Shown here one piece after another: positions 18,233 through 27,029 of a DNA stretch of 64,000 bases. Position 1 is the first letter of the stretch. Each line of letters opens with the position of its first letter. The DNA comes from Bacteroidota bacterium (GTDB taxonomy: Bacteria; Bacteroidota; Bacteroidia; UKL13-3): NCBI GenBank assembly GCA_947507965.1, contig CANNQU010000001.1, forward strand, positions 1 to 64,000, given 5' to 3'. The notes beneath the pieces are model-generated. The model had not been told where the DNA came from, made no database searches, and saw only the letters and a list, made by a program, of their open reading frames with translations. The position numbers and the translations under genes were made by a program.

Positions 18233-18889
18233 TTATTCTTTCCATAGCAGGGGAAAAAGAATAATTGCAAGTACGATAAGCATCACACACAAGGCTAAAA
18301 GCACCAAAACATTGGGCAAAATCACCACCGCATCCAAGCCGTCGACGGCACCCTTGCTCAACTTAATAAGAACCATGATGCAAGGAAATATGATCGGTAT
18401 GCTCAACACAGGCATCAATAATGCCCCGCTATTGGTTTTGGATGCTAATGCCGAGAGTAACGTGAATGAAGCTCCCATACTTACACTTCCTAAAGCAAGG
18501 GCAACCAAAAAATAACTTTTTTGAGCCACTGGATTTCCAAGAAACAAGCTATAGGTGGCATAACATAACAAACTCACAAAAAACATAAACAATATATTAT
18601 ATAGTATTTTTGACACAATTACCGCCACGGGTGATGCCATCGTATAGTAATATAACTGCCTTCCTCGAGCCTCTTGCATAAAACTCTTACTTACCGTAAT
18701 AATAGCAGCAAACAAAAGAATAACCCAAAATAAGGCATTCCACGTTTGTGGTGACACTTCCTTAAATGCCAAGAAAGCGGTAAATACGGTAATTAAGGTA
18801 TACACTACAATACCATTAAAGGCATAACGATTACGCCATTCCAAGGTAAACTCCTTTACCAATAGGTGTTTTATTACTGTCAACGTCAT
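18233..18889 (-). CDS. ccmB: heme exporter CcmB (ABC transporter permease)
   Basis: CcmB is the membrane subunit of the CcmABC system for cytochrome c maturation. The 218-residue protein has six predicted membrane helices and the family N-terminus LLVKEFTLEWRNRYAFNGI, followed by SFMQEARGRQLYYYTMASP. I start it at the ATG at 18889 (MTLTVIKHLL); the longer frame from 18910 would contain a TATTTTTG promoter box at 18897-18904. No ccmA, ccmC or other maturation gene is adjacent, so the rest of the system must lie elsewhere. Confidence 0.92.
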   Translation of the reverse strand: MTLTVIKHLLVKEFTLEWRNRYAFNGIVVYTLITVFTAFLAFKEVSPQTWNALFWVILLFAAIITVSKSFMQEARGRQLYYYTMASPVAVIVSKILYNILFMFFVSLLCYATYSLFLGNPVAQKSYFLVALALGSVSMGASFTLLSALASKTNSGALLMPVLSIPIIFPCIMVLIKLSKGAVDGLDAVVILPNVLVLLALCVMLIVLAIILFPLLWKE

Positions 18890-18896
18890 TACATGG

Positions 18897-18904
18897 CAAA
18901 AATA
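18897..18904 (-). promoter_or_regulatory. -7 promoter box, ccmB
   Basis: TATTTTTG on the minus strand ends 7 nt before the ATG at 18889, giving a very short leader and fixing the start. Confidence 0.55.
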
Positions 18905-19064
18905 AACCATTACTACTAAAAATCACGCATTATATAATTTGAATACTTTTTTTATTTATGTTTGTAGAGATACCGTTCAAAATTGTTTGCTTGATTTCTT
19001 TTAGTGACGTAATGACCATGAAGAACCGATGAAGAAAAATATTTGAATAATATCCAAAAAGATT

Positions 19065-19072
19065 TACTTTTG
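19065..19072 (+). promoter_or_regulatory. -7 promoter box, universal stress gene
   Basis: TACTTTTG ends 33 nt before the ATG at 19106. Confidence 0.5.
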
Positions 19073-19105
19073 AAAAAATCAAACAAACACTAACCGACCA
19101 CGTAT

Positions 19106-19960
19106 ATGAAAGATTTAACGCAAACCCTTACAATTTTAGTTCCTTATGACTTTACACCTGTAGCGGATAATGCTTTGTTACATGCCAACAAATTAGCTAA
19201 GGCACTGAACAAGCCGGTTACGATTACCCATGTTGTAAAAACGGATAAGGATAAAGTGATAGCACAGGATAAACTCGACGTCGTTGCCGAAAAAAATCAT
19301 ATCGCCAGCGGGATTGAAACCAAAACAATAATTGTTGCTGGCAATTATCTTGAAAAAATAGGTGAAATTGCAGAAATTGTTAAGGCCACTTTGGTGGTGA
19401 TGGGTACGCATGGAGTAAAAGGCATTCAGAAGTTAATTGGCAGTTATGCCTTAAAGGTTATTACCAATAGCAATGTTCCTTACGTAGTGGTACAAGCGCC
19501 ACCTTCAAAACAGGATGGATACAAAAATATCGTACTTCCAATGGATTTCTCCAAAGAATCCAAACAAAAGTTAGATTGGGCCGTTTATATCGCCGAATTA
19601 TTTAACTCTAAATTCCATCTGATGTCCGATTATGAAGGCGATGAGTTTACCGCTAAAGCTTTAAAAAACAACATTTCTTATGCAAAAAGCTATCTCGCAA
19701 ACAATAATTTGGAATACGACTTTCACGAACTTTCAAAAAACAACCAGGGCTTTTCAAAAGAAACCGTTACGTTGTCAAAGAATGTAAATGCCGATTTAAT
19801 TGTGGTGATGACCACCATGGATAAAGGCATTAGTGAGTATGTTTTAGGAGCCCCAGAGCAGGCCATTATTGCCAACGATGCCGAAATCCCGGTGATGTGT
19901 ATTAATCCTATGGATATCATGCGTAGTAAAGATGGCTTATCGATTGCTAATTTTGCTTAA
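19106..19960 (+). CDS. tandem universal stress protein
   Basis: Two UspA domains lie in one 284-residue chain. The first is ILVPYDFTPVADNALLHA ... TLVVMGTHGVKG with a G-2x-G-9x-G-like GSYALKVI segment; the second starts at about residue 140 with NIVLPMDFSKESKQKLDWA and ends with ADLIVVMTTM and VLGAPEQAIIANDAEIPV. The first domain keeps the ATP-binding-type motif better than the second. It acts in the cytoplasm in stress or starvation survival. A 30-bp gap separates it from the HD-domain gene, probably co-transcribed. Confidence 0.92.
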   Translation: MKDLTQTLTILVPYDFTPVADNALLHANKLAKALNKPVTITHVVKTDKDKVIAQDKLDVVAEKNHIASGIETKTIIVAGNYLEKIGEIAEIVKATLVVMGTHGVKGIQKLIGSYALKVITNSNVPYVVVQAPPSKQDGYKNIVLPMDFSKESKQKLDWAVYIAELFNSKFHLMSDYEGDEFTAKALKNNISYAKSYLANNNLEYDFHELSKNNQGFSKETVTLSKNVNADLIVVMTTMDKGISEYVLGAPEQAIIANDAEIPVMCINPMDIMRSKDGLSIANFA

Positions 19961-19990
19961 CAACTTTAAAATAAAAACCTGACTACAATT

Positions 19991-20578
19991 ATGAATGTTA
20001 TTGCTGCCCAAAAATTCATTCTTAAAAAGATGGAGAACGAACTTCCAGGCCATCTCTTTTATCATGGCTTACATCATACCCGAAATGTATATAACACCTC
20101 GGTAATGATTGCCAAAGAGGAAGGTATAGAATCGGAAAACGACCTGGATTTATTAAAGACCGCTTCCCTCTATCACGACTCCGGCTTTACGATCGATTAT
20201 CAACACCACGAAGAATCGGGATGCGAACTGGCACGAAAAACACTGCCTGGCTTTGATTTTTCACTTGAAAATATCGAAATTATCTGTGGTATGATTATGG
20301 CCACAAAAATCCCACAAAGCCCAAAAACTATTTTAGAGGAGATATTGTGTGATGCCGACCTCGATTATCTGGGACGAGATGACTTCTATGAAATTGGAGA
20401 CACTTTATTCTCTGAGTTGAAGTTTTTTCACCAAGTGAAAGATGAACAACAATGGAACAAAATACAGGTTGGTTTTTTAAATGCACATCAATATTATACC
20501 AACTTCGGAAAAACACGTAGAGAAGCCCAGAAACAAATTTATTTAAGAGAGCTGATAAAAGTAATTGAAACTTATTAA
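19991..20578 (+). CDS. HD domain phosphohydrolase
   Basis: The 195-residue protein shows the metal-binding HD-superfamily motifs: H...HTRNVY, the HD doublet in ASLYHDSGFTIDYQHHEESG, and CDADLDYLGRDDF as the third motif. HD proteins hydrolyse phosphate esters of nucleotides. The substrate here is unknown; a signalling nucleotide is plausible given the co-transcribed universal stress protein but is not shown by the sequence. It ends 66 bp from the convergent yicC gene. Confidence 0.88.
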   Translation: MNVIAAQKFILKKMENELPGHLFYHGLHHTRNVYNTSVMIAKEEGIESENDLDLLKTASLYHDSGFTIDYQHHEESGCELARKTLPGFDFSLENIEIICGMIMATKIPQSPKTILEEILCDADLDYLGRDDFYEIGDTLFSELKFFHQVKDEQQWNKIQVGFLNAHQYYTNFGKTRREAQKQIYLRELIKVIETY

Positions 20579-20644
20579 GAAATAAATTAACGCTAACTAC
20601 GTTTGGTTTTTATGCCTCAGAAAGCAGGCACTACGTAACCATTA

Positions 20645-21517
20645 TTAGAGTACATTTAAACACTGTTCCTTAATTTTCTCCAGTTCATCCTTCATTAACA
20701 CAACCAGTTGCTGTATTTTCGCGTCATTGGCCTTGCTTCCCATCGTATTAATTTCACGGCCCATTTCCTGAGAAACGAAATTTAGTTTTCTCCCACAATT
20801 TTCTTCCATCATTACCTCCGAGAAATAATTACAATGATTGCGAAGTCGTACTTTTTCTTCCGCAATGTCCAACCGTTCGATATAATAAATTAGTTCTTGC
20901 TCAAAACGGTTTTCATCCACTTTAATCCGGGTCTTTAAGTCTGTAAGATCTTTTGTTAATCGTTCGCGAATGCTTTCCATACGTCGCCCTTCAAGGGTTT
21001 CAATTTCATCCACCAAAGCAGAAATGTTTTTTACACTCTGCGAAAATACGTTCTCTAACGAAGCACCTTCCTGGCTTCTAAATGCGATGAAATGTTGCAA
21101 CGCCTCAGAAACACTTTGAAGTACACAATTAAAATCACCCTCATTGATCTCTTCATTGATCGACTTCATTACCTCTGGCAAGAGCAATACATTTTGCATT
21201 AAGTTTTCGTTGGGCAATGCCATGATATTGGCAATCTGCGACAACTCCTTCAAATAAGACAAAGCCAATTCCTTATTGATTTTCCGTGCACTCAATGCAA
21301 CATCTTTGTATTCAATATTAATATTAACATTAACGCTGCCTCGCACCACCTTCTTGGTTATTTCATTGCGTAATAGAAACTCTTTATTATAAAGCTCCCG
21401 AGGCATACGAAGGTTGATGTCGAGCGCTTTCCCATTTACTGAGCGGATATCGGTTTTAATGGTAAAACGCTCAAATTCTGTAATGGCTTGTCCGTAGCCT
21501 GTCATCGATAAAATCAT
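20645..21517 (-). CDS. yicC: YicC family endoribonuclease
   Basis: This 290-residue protein has the YicC N-terminus (ILSMTGYGQA and IRSVNGKALDINLRMPRE) and the C-terminal DUF1732 region ending KSGSK-like with MGSKANDAKIQQLVVLMKDELEKIKEQ. A long helical middle section carries the acidic HY/E residues of the family. YicC proteins are RNases linked to stationary-phase mRNA/sRNA turnover. In many genomes gmk follows it; here it does not. A TATCTTTG box ends 5 nt before the ATG, so the mRNA is nearly leaderless. Confidence 0.95.
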   Translation of the reverse strand: MILSMTGYGQAITEFERFTIKTDIRSVNGKALDINLRMPRELYNKEFLLRNEITKKVVRGSVNVNINIEYKDVALSARKINKELALSYLKELSQIANIMALPNENLMQNVLLLPEVMKSINEEINEGDFNCVLQSVSEALQHFIAFRSQEGASLENVFSQSVKNISALVDEIETLEGRRMESIRERLTKDLTDLKTRIKVDENRFEQELIYYIERLDIAEEKVRLRNHCNYFSEVMMEENCGRKLNFVSQEMGREINTMGSKANDAKIQQLVVLMKDELEKIKEQCLNVL

Positions 21518-21522
21518 AGGTG

Positions 21523-21530
21523 CAAAGATA
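21523..21530 (-). promoter_or_regulatory. -7 promoter box, yicC
   Basis: TATCTTTG on the minus strand ends 5 nt before the yicC start codon. TTG lies about 22 nt upstream of the box and could be a -33 element. Confidence 0.6.
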
Positions 21531-21629
21531 ACGAGGATTAATGGAGAAGTGGCAACTCAAAATTGGATGAAAATTTATAGAAAGAAATAGCTACGTATTT
21601 CGTTTCAATAGCAATTGCATTTTATTGAC

Positions 21630-21637
21630 TAAATTTG
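21630..21637 (+). promoter_or_regulatory. -7 promoter box, RluD-type gene
   Basis: TAAATTTG overlaps the TTG codon at 21635, so that upstream in-frame TTG is unlikely to be a start. The ATG at 21671 lies 33 nt beyond the box. Confidence 0.55.
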
Positions 21638-21670
21638 CATGCAGTTAAAATAAAGGAACTCGAACATCGA

Positions 21671-22747
21671 ATGGCACGAAATAACAATGAAGAAGTAGAG
21701 GAAATGGATGAAAACACCCCTTCGCCGGATGCCTATGAGATACACAAAATTATAGTAGATAAAGGGCAAGAGAGTATTCGTATCGACAAATTTTTAACCA
21801 GCAAACTCTCCAATATTAGTCGTACCCGAATATACCATGCAGCAAAAATGGGCATGGTAAAAGTAAATGAACTGGCTGTTGAGGTAAATTACAAGGTGAA
21901 ACCTTGCGATGTCATTACCGTATTTTATTCACGTCCTCCCATAAATACAGAACTTATTCCCGAAGATATTCCACTCCAAATTGAATACGAAGATGATGAT
22001 GTGCTTCTTGTAAACAAAGCAGCCGGTATGACGGTACATCCCGGTGTGGCTACCCATAATGGCACCTTAGTCAATGCGCTGGCATTCCGTTACGCCAACC
22101 TCCCCAATATTGCAAACGGTGAAGGCCGGCCCGGACTCGTACATCGTATCGATAAATACACTACCGGATTGCTTGTCGTCGCAAAAAATGAAAAAGCGAT
22201 GGCCTCCTTACAAAAGCAATTTTTCTACCATACGATTCAACGGAAATATTGGGCATTAGTTTGGGGCGACTTTACCGAAAACGAAGGAACCATCAATGCG
22301 AATATTGGACGAAACCCCTCGGATCCGGTTACCATGATTGCGATGGAGGATGAAACCTTTGGGAAAACAGCCATCACACATTATAAAGTTATCGAACGGT
22401 TCCACTATGTAACACTTATTGAGTGCCAGCTTGAAACAGGACGTACGCATCAAATTCGTGCGCATCTGCGATATGCCGGCCACCCCTTATTTAATGATGA
22501 AACCTACGGAGGTTCATCTGTATTAAAAGGAACTACTTTTAGTAAATATAAGCAATTTGTAGATAATTGTTTTGCTATCTGCTCACGCCAGGCACTACAT
22601 GCCAAATCGCTTGGATTTAAACACCCCGGCACGGGAGAAGATGTTTACTTCGAAAGTGAATTGCCCCAAGACATGAAAATGGTTATTGAAAAATGGCGCA
22701 AGTATGTGAATGCCACAGTGGATGGAGAACTTTTAGGAAATAATTGA
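21671..22747 (+). CDS. RluA/RluD family pseudouridine synthase
   Basis: The enzyme isomerises uridine to pseudouridine in rRNA. After an acidic N-terminal tail it has an S4 RNA-binding domain (IRIDKFLTSKLSNISRTRI, about residues 38-100), then the catalytic domain with the active-site motif GLVHRIDKYTTGLLVVAKN and QLETGRTHQIRAHL. The arrangement with the S4 domain and HRID resembles RluD (helix 69 of 23S rRNA), but I leave the exact target open. I start at ATG 21671 (MARNNNEEVEE). DUF2480 follows after 17 bp, suggesting an operon. Confidence 0.93.
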   Translation: MARNNNEEVEEMDENTPSPDAYEIHKIIVDKGQESIRIDKFLTSKLSNISRTRIYHAAKMGMVKVNELAVEVNYKVKPCDVITVFYSRPPINTELIPEDIPLQIEYEDDDVLLVNKAAGMTVHPGVATHNGTLVNALAFRYANLPNIANGEGRPGLVHRIDKYTTGLLVVAKNEKAMASLQKQFFYHTIQRKYWALVWGDFTENEGTINANIGRNPSDPVTMIAMEDETFGKTAITHYKVIERFHYVTLIECQLETGRTHQIRAHLRYAGHPLFNDETYGGSSVLKGTTFSKYKQFVDNCFAICSRQALHAKSLGFKHPGTGEDVYFESELPQDMKMVIEKWRKYVNATVDGELLGNN

Positions 22748-22764
22748 TTAATTAGTTCAATGTA

Positions 22765-23271
22765 ATGGAAGATTTAATAATTAATAAAGTAACACAGAGC
22801 AGTCTAATTTCTTTCCATCTGGAAGATTTATACGACAAGCATGAGCGCTCCACATTTGATATGCTGCAATGCCTTTTCCAAGGTTTGATTTTGCGGGAGA
22901 AAGATTTTCGTACTTTTATTGCTGAGCACGACTGGGAACAGTACCGTGATAAAAACGTTTCCATTATTTGTAGTGTCGATGCTATTGTACCTACCTGGGC
23001 CTTTATGCTTTTGGCAAATAAACTACAGCCCGTGGCAAATTTCGTTTACTTCGGCTCCTTGGCTGAAATGGATAATGCGATGATTCTTATCGCCTTAAAT
23101 AAAATTAACCCCGCCGACTATATCGACCAACGGGTAGTGATCAAAGGTTGTGGAGAAATTGCAATTCCTACAGCAGCGTATGTTGAAATTACCCGCATCC
23201 TAACGCCATATGTTAAAAGCATCATGTATGGCGAGCCATGTAGTACCGTACCCATCTATAAAAAGAAATAG
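22765..23271 (+). CDS. DUF2480 family protein
   Basis: The 168-residue cytoplasmic protein matches the Bacteroidota-restricted DUF2480 family, recognised by FHLEDLYDKHERSTFDMLQC, DAIVPTWAFMLLANKL and the C-terminal VVIKGCGEIAIPTAAYVEI. The function is unknown; conserved Cys in KGCGE and acidic residues could suggest a metal or catalytic site, but that is conjecture. It lies 17 bp after the RluD-type gene and 26 bp before the DUF3089 gene, so all three may share a transcript. Confidence 0.88.
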   Translation: MEDLIINKVTQSSLISFHLEDLYDKHERSTFDMLQCLFQGLILREKDFRTFIAEHDWEQYRDKNVSIICSVDAIVPTWAFMLLANKLQPVANFVYFGSLAEMDNAMILIALNKINPADYIDQRVVIKGCGEIAIPTAAYVEITRILTPYVKSIMYGEPCSTVPIYKKK

Positions 23272-23297
23272 CGTTTCCATTTTATACCTTTCAACCA

Positions 23298-24335
23298 ATG
23301 AAAATTTTTAGAGGTTTGCTACTGAGCTTTATTTTATCTATTGCATGGAGTTCAATTGCCCAGTCGTACCTCATTAAAACGCATTTCGACGGCACAAATA
23401 ACCCACCTGTTCCTAATTATGCCAAACCGACCTCTTGGGCAGCATTACCAGATAAAAAAGATTATGCCGACAAGGCCCCGTCTAAACTAACAGACAACCA
23501 GACCGATGCCCAAGCGGATGTTTTTTTTATCTACCCTACTACTTATACCGATAAGCCTACCGATAGCTACCTATGGAACGCCGATATTAGCAATCAAAAA
23601 CTAAACAGGAAAACCGAAGAATCGAGCATTCTATACCAGGCATCCCTGTTTAATGGTTCATGTAAAATTTACGCTCCATACTACCGACAAGCACACTATA
23701 GCGTATTTCTAACCCCATCCCTTGAGGATAAAAAACAAGCCCTCGAGTTAGCCTACGAAGATGTGAAAGCCGCTTTTGAATACTATTTAGAACACTATAA
23801 CAAAAACCGCCCCATCGTTATTGCGTCTCATAGCCAGGGCACCGTTCATGCCGTACGCCTGCTTCAAGAATTTTTTATGAACAAATCGTTACAGCAAAAA
23901 TTAGTCGTCGCTTATCTAGTTGGAATGCCAGTCCCTACCGACTCTCTACCAACCATTATGCCTTGCAAAGATTCGGCACAAACGAATTGTTTTACTTGTT
24001 GGAATACCTTCAGAAGAGACTATATACCCACCTATTATGCCTATGGCTTAAATCATGCGGTGTGCACCAATCCGTTGAGCTGGAAATTGGATGAAGGCTA
24101 TGTTCCCGTATCGAAAAACAAAGGAGCGGTTATTCCTCCATCCTATACCAAGGTGCGTCCACAACTATGTGACGCCCAGGTTCATCAGGGTTTATTATGG
24201 ATAACCAAACCGAAATTTCCTGGGAGTAATACCATTCGTACGTCTATCTATCATGCCGGCGATTTTAGCTTGTTTTATATGGATGTACGAGAAAATGTGG
24301 CATTAAGAATAAATTTATTTTTAATGAAGCAATAA
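23298..24335 (+). CDS. secreted DUF3089 family alpha/beta-hydrolase-like protein
   Basis: The 345-residue protein has a signal peptide (residues about 1-21, ending SIAQS). The DUF3089 core includes ADVFFIYPTTYTD, IYAPYYRQAHY and PIVIASHSQGTVHAVRLL, where SHSQG is the nucleophile elbow of a serine hydrolase, and it ends with YHAGDFSLFYMDVRENVALR. The family is thought to contain lipase/esterase-like enzymes; substrate unknown. Export implies action in the periplasm or outside. It is third in a probable operon with the pseudouridine synthase and DUF2480. Confidence 0.9.
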   Translation: MKIFRGLLLSFILSIAWSSIAQSYLIKTHFDGTNNPPVPNYAKPTSWAALPDKKDYADKAPSKLTDNQTDAQADVFFIYPTTYTDKPTDSYLWNADISNQKLNRKTEESSILYQASLFNGSCKIYAPYYRQAHYSVFLTPSLEDKKQALELAYEDVKAAFEYYLEHYNKNRPIVIASHSQGTVHAVRLLQEFFMNKSLQQKLVVAYLVGMPVPTDSLPTIMPCKDSAQTNCFTCWNTFRRDYIPTYYAYGLNHAVCTNPLSWKLDEGYVPVSKNKGAVIPPSYTKVRPQLCDAQVHQGLLWITKPKFPGSNTIRTSIYHAGDFSLFYMDVRENVALRINLFLMKQ

Positions 24336-24354
24336 ACCCATTTTAAAATTAACC

Positions 24355-24362
24355 TACTTTTG
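24355..24362 (+). promoter_or_regulatory. -7 promoter box, thiolase
   Basis: TACTTTTG ends 57 nt before the thiolase ATG at 24420, giving a leader of roughly 55 nt. Confidence 0.45.
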
Positions 24363-24419
24363 TAAAATTTATTACCCGTTTAACGAACTCCTATTTTAAT
24401 TCTTACATCTTACAACCCT

Positions 24420-25616
24420 ATGAATACCGTTTATATAGTTGATATTTTACGCACCCCCGTTGGAAAATTTAACGGTACTTTAAGTACTATTCGCCCCGAT
24501 GATTTGGCCGCGATAACGATAAAAAGAATATTAGAGAGAAACCCATCCATCGATGTTAACGACATTGAAGATGTGGTATTCGGTGCTGCCAACCAAGCAG
24601 GGGAAGATAATCGTAATGTAGCACGAATGGCCGTATTACTAGCGGGGCTGCCGCATACCATTGGAGGGGTAACAGTAAATCGATTATGTGCATCGGGATT
24701 ACAAAGTGTGATGGATGCCTCACGTGCCATCGGTTGTGGTGATGGTAATATTTATCTTGCCGGTGGGGTAGAAAGTATGACACGTGCCCCATTTGTTATG
24801 GCAAAAAACGAACATGCTTTTGGTCGCATTGCCGATGTACATGATACCACTATCGGCTGGCGATTTACCAATGCAAAAATGATTCAATTAGGCCACACCC
24901 TTACCATGGGAGAAACCGCAGAACAAGTGGCACACCGATGGAATGTTAGCCGCATCGAGCAAGATGAGTTTGCTGCCTCTTCACAAGAAAAATATTTTGC
25001 AGCCGAAGCACAAAACAAATTCAAGAGTGAACGAATAGCCGTTGAAATTCCTTCGAAAAAAGAATCTACCCTTTTCGATGTTGATGAACAACCGCGTGCT
25101 TCCAGTGTGGACATTTTATCTAAATTAAAACCAGCTTTTGTAGCCGATGGAAGCGTAACAGCGGGTAACAGCAGCGGCATTAATGATGGAGCTGCATGCA
25201 TGATTTTATGTAACGAGGAAACAGTAAAAAAATACCATTTGAAACCCATGGCTAAAATTAAGAGCATGGCTATTGCCGGCGTAGAGCCAAAGTACATGGG
25301 CATAGGCCCGGTATATGCTACAAAAAAAGCATTGCAGCGGGCAGGATTAAAAATATCCGATTTAGATTTAATAGAGTTGAATGAGGCGTTTGCTTCTCAA
25401 AGTATTGCCTGCATCAAAGAATTAGGACTGGATGCAAAGAAGGTAAATGTAAATGGAGGCTCCATCGCCATTGGGCATCCTTTAGGAGCCAGTGGCTCGC
25501 GTATCAGTGCTACCCTATTGCATGAGATGAAAAAACGAGGAAGCAAGTACGGCTTAGCAACGATGTGCATTGGCGTAGGGCAGGGTGCTGCGATTATTTT
25601 TGAAGGAATGAATTAA
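24420..25616 (+). CDS. acetyl-CoA acyltransferase (thiolase)
   Basis: This 398-residue thiolase carries the acyl-enzyme cysteine in VNRLCASGLQSVMDASRAI, the family signature NVNGGSIAIGHPLGASGSR and the C-terminal active-site cysteine in GLATMCIGVGQGAA. DILRTPVGKFNGTLS and ERNPSIDVNDIEDVVFGAANQAGEDNRNVARMA resemble degradative thiolases of the PcaF/FadA type. It probably cleaves 3-oxoacyl-CoA in fatty acid or aromatic degradation. No partner beta-oxidation gene is next to it, so the exact pathway is not set by context. Confidence 0.95.
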   Translation: MNTVYIVDILRTPVGKFNGTLSTIRPDDLAAITIKRILERNPSIDVNDIEDVVFGAANQAGEDNRNVARMAVLLAGLPHTIGGVTVNRLCASGLQSVMDASRAIGCGDGNIYLAGGVESMTRAPFVMAKNEHAFGRIADVHDTTIGWRFTNAKMIQLGHTLTMGETAEQVAHRWNVSRIEQDEFAASSQEKYFAAEAQNKFKSERIAVEIPSKKESTLFDVDEQPRASSVDILSKLKPAFVADGSVTAGNSSGINDGAACMILCNEETVKKYHLKPMAKIKSMAIAGVEPKYMGIGPVYATKKALQRAGLKISDLDLIELNEAFASQSIACIKELGLDAKKVNVNGGSIAIGHPLGASGSRISATLLHEMKKRGSKYGLATMCIGVGQGAAIIFEGMN

Positions 25617-25678
25617 CCCCGATTCAACAATTTCATAAAATACCCAAATTTGAAATTTTGCTGCTGAACATTTTATTG

Positions 25679-25686
25679 TAAATTTG
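25679..25686 (+). promoter_or_regulatory. -7 promoter box, comF
   Basis: TAAATTTG ends 38 nt before the comF ATG at 25725. Confidence 0.5.
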
Positions 25687-25724
25687 TAACAATAAAACGA
25701 ACCAACGTTTTAATAAAAACTTTT

Positions 25725-26408
25725 ATGTTCAAAGACTTATACCAAACGGTATTTCCAAAGATATGCTATGGATGTTCGTCCGACTTAGCTAAAACGGAAA
25801 CATGGCTGTGTACATCGTGTAAAACCAATCTTCCATTAACGCACTTTCATAAATATAATTCTAATCCGGTAACACAAATTTTTAATGGACGAGTTCCCTT
25901 GGTTCATGCTTCTTCTTTTTTCTATTTTGTAAAAGAAAGTGCCGTACAGCATTTATTGCACGCCCTAAAATACAATAATACGCCTAAATTGGGTACGGCC
26001 ATCGGGGAGTGGTATGCCGAAGAACTAATACGTGATAGGGCTTTCGAATCTATTGATGCTATCGTACCGATACCATTACATTATAGCAAACAACAAAAAC
26101 GAGGATATAACCAAAGTGCCATGTTTGCCATTGGGCTAACCCATCTATTAAAAAAGCCATTGGATATCACTTCCGTCATTAGAAATACAGCAACGGAAAC
26201 ACAAACACAAAAAAGTAGAATGGAGCGCTGGGAAAATGTAAGCGACGTTTTTGAAATTAATTCGGCAGAAAAATTAACCAACAAACATATTCTTTTGGTT
26301 GATGACGTTATTACCACTGGTGCTACGCTTGAAGCCTGTGCCAATAAAATCCTAAACCTTGCTGGCACCAGTATAAGCATTGCCACCATAGCCTTTGCGA
26401 AAATATGA
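25725..26408 (+). CDS. comF: ComF family phosphoribosyltransferase-like protein
   Basis: The 227-residue protein has the ComF layout: an N-terminal zinc-ribbon (ICYGCSSDL ... LCTSCKTNL, two CxxC), the linker YGxxxxxALKYNNTPKLG-like HLLHALKYNNTP, and a C-terminal PRTase-I domain with IDAIVPIPLHYSKQQKRGYNQ and the PRPP loop ILLVDDVITTGATLEAC. ComF proteins are needed for DNA uptake during natural transformation in some bacteria, where they interact with DprA and recombination proteins. No other competence gene is in the window. Cytoplasmic. Confidence 0.94.
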   Translation: MFKDLYQTVFPKICYGCSSDLAKTETWLCTSCKTNLPLTHFHKYNSNPVTQIFNGRVPLVHASSFFYFVKESAVQHLLHALKYNNTPKLGTAIGEWYAEELIRDRAFESIDAIVPIPLHYSKQQKRGYNQSAMFAIGLTHLLKKPLDITSVIRNTATETQTQKSRMERWENVSDVFEINSAEKLTNKHILLVDDVITTGATLEACANKILNLAGTSISIATIAFAKI

Positions 26409-26445
26409 CCACGTCGTATGGCATACTTCACACGAAAGTGGAAAT

Positions 26446-26477
26446 AAGCAATGCTATCAACGGGTAGCTCATTGCTT
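26446..26477. terminator. hairpin after comF, possible terminator
   Basis: AAGCAAT (26446-26452) pairs with ATTGCTT (26471-26477), and GCTA (26453-26456) with TAGC (26465-26468), with a 2-nt bulge and an 8-nt loop. A T-run does not follow on the plus strand, so termination is uncertain. Confidence 0.4.
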
Positions 26478-26549
26478 CAAAAACAATAAATTTGTCTTAC
26501 TTTGTAGCTTCTTCCTTAAAAGTTAAACTTCCTTCAATAAAGTATAATC

Positions 26550-26924
26550 ATGCGAGATTTTAAAAAATATTACATCCTTCGGGCAACCCCTATCGAAGTT
26601 TACATGGCTCTTACCAATTCTTTCACCATAACCTTGTGGACCAATGAAGAAGCGGTGATGAGCACCGAACCCGGCAGCGAATTTTCGATGTTTGGCGGCA
26701 GTATTACGGGTAAAAATATGGAGTTTATTGAAAACAAAAAAGTAGTTCAACAATGGTATTTTGGGGAGGAAGAAACACCTTCTATCGTTACCTTAAAACT
26801 CCACGAACATAAAGAAGGTACTTCAGTAGAACTAAACCACACCAATATCCCCGATGAAGCCTATCGTGAAATTACAGAAGGCTGGGATGAAATCTATTTT
26901 GGTAATTTAGAAGAGTATTTCTAA
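26550..26924 (+). CDS. SRPBCC/START-like protein (AHSA1-like)
   Basis: The 124-residue protein has the helix-grip pattern of the AHSA1/SRPBCC group: RATPIEVYMALTNSFTITLW, a central FSMFGGSITGKNMEFIENKK, QQWYFGEE and the C-terminal helix TEGWDEIYFGNLEEYF. Such small domains bind hydrophobic ligands or help protein partners; here the ligand is unknown. It begins after a 25-residue helical start typical of the family. It is a single gene between comF and the persulfide-dioxygenase fusion. Confidence 0.85.
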   Translation: MRDFKKYYILRATPIEVYMALTNSFTITLWTNEEAVMSTEPGSEFSMFGGSITGKNMEFIENKKVVQQWYFGEEETPSIVTLKLHEHKEGTSVELNHTNIPDEAYREITEGWDEIYFGNLEEYF

Positions 26925-26989
26925 GCCTAAAAATGCGAACAGGCAAAACAATAGCGTGAAGACCTCTTTCTAAATTTCCAATTAAAATG

Positions 26990-26997
26990 TACCTTCG
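26990..26997 (+). promoter_or_regulatory. -7 promoter box (TTCG variant), sulfur oxygenase fusion
   Basis: TACCTTCG, a TAnnTTCG variant seen repeatedly in this window, ends 32 nt before the ATG at 27030. Confidence 0.4.
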
Positions 26998-27029
26998 CGA
27001 TTCCTTTTAAATATCCTATAATTAAAAAA

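Noticed and set aside
20613-20630. Small hairpin TGCCT/AGGCA between the HD gene and yicC as a terminator
   Set aside because: Only five base pairs and no T-run on the appropriate strand.
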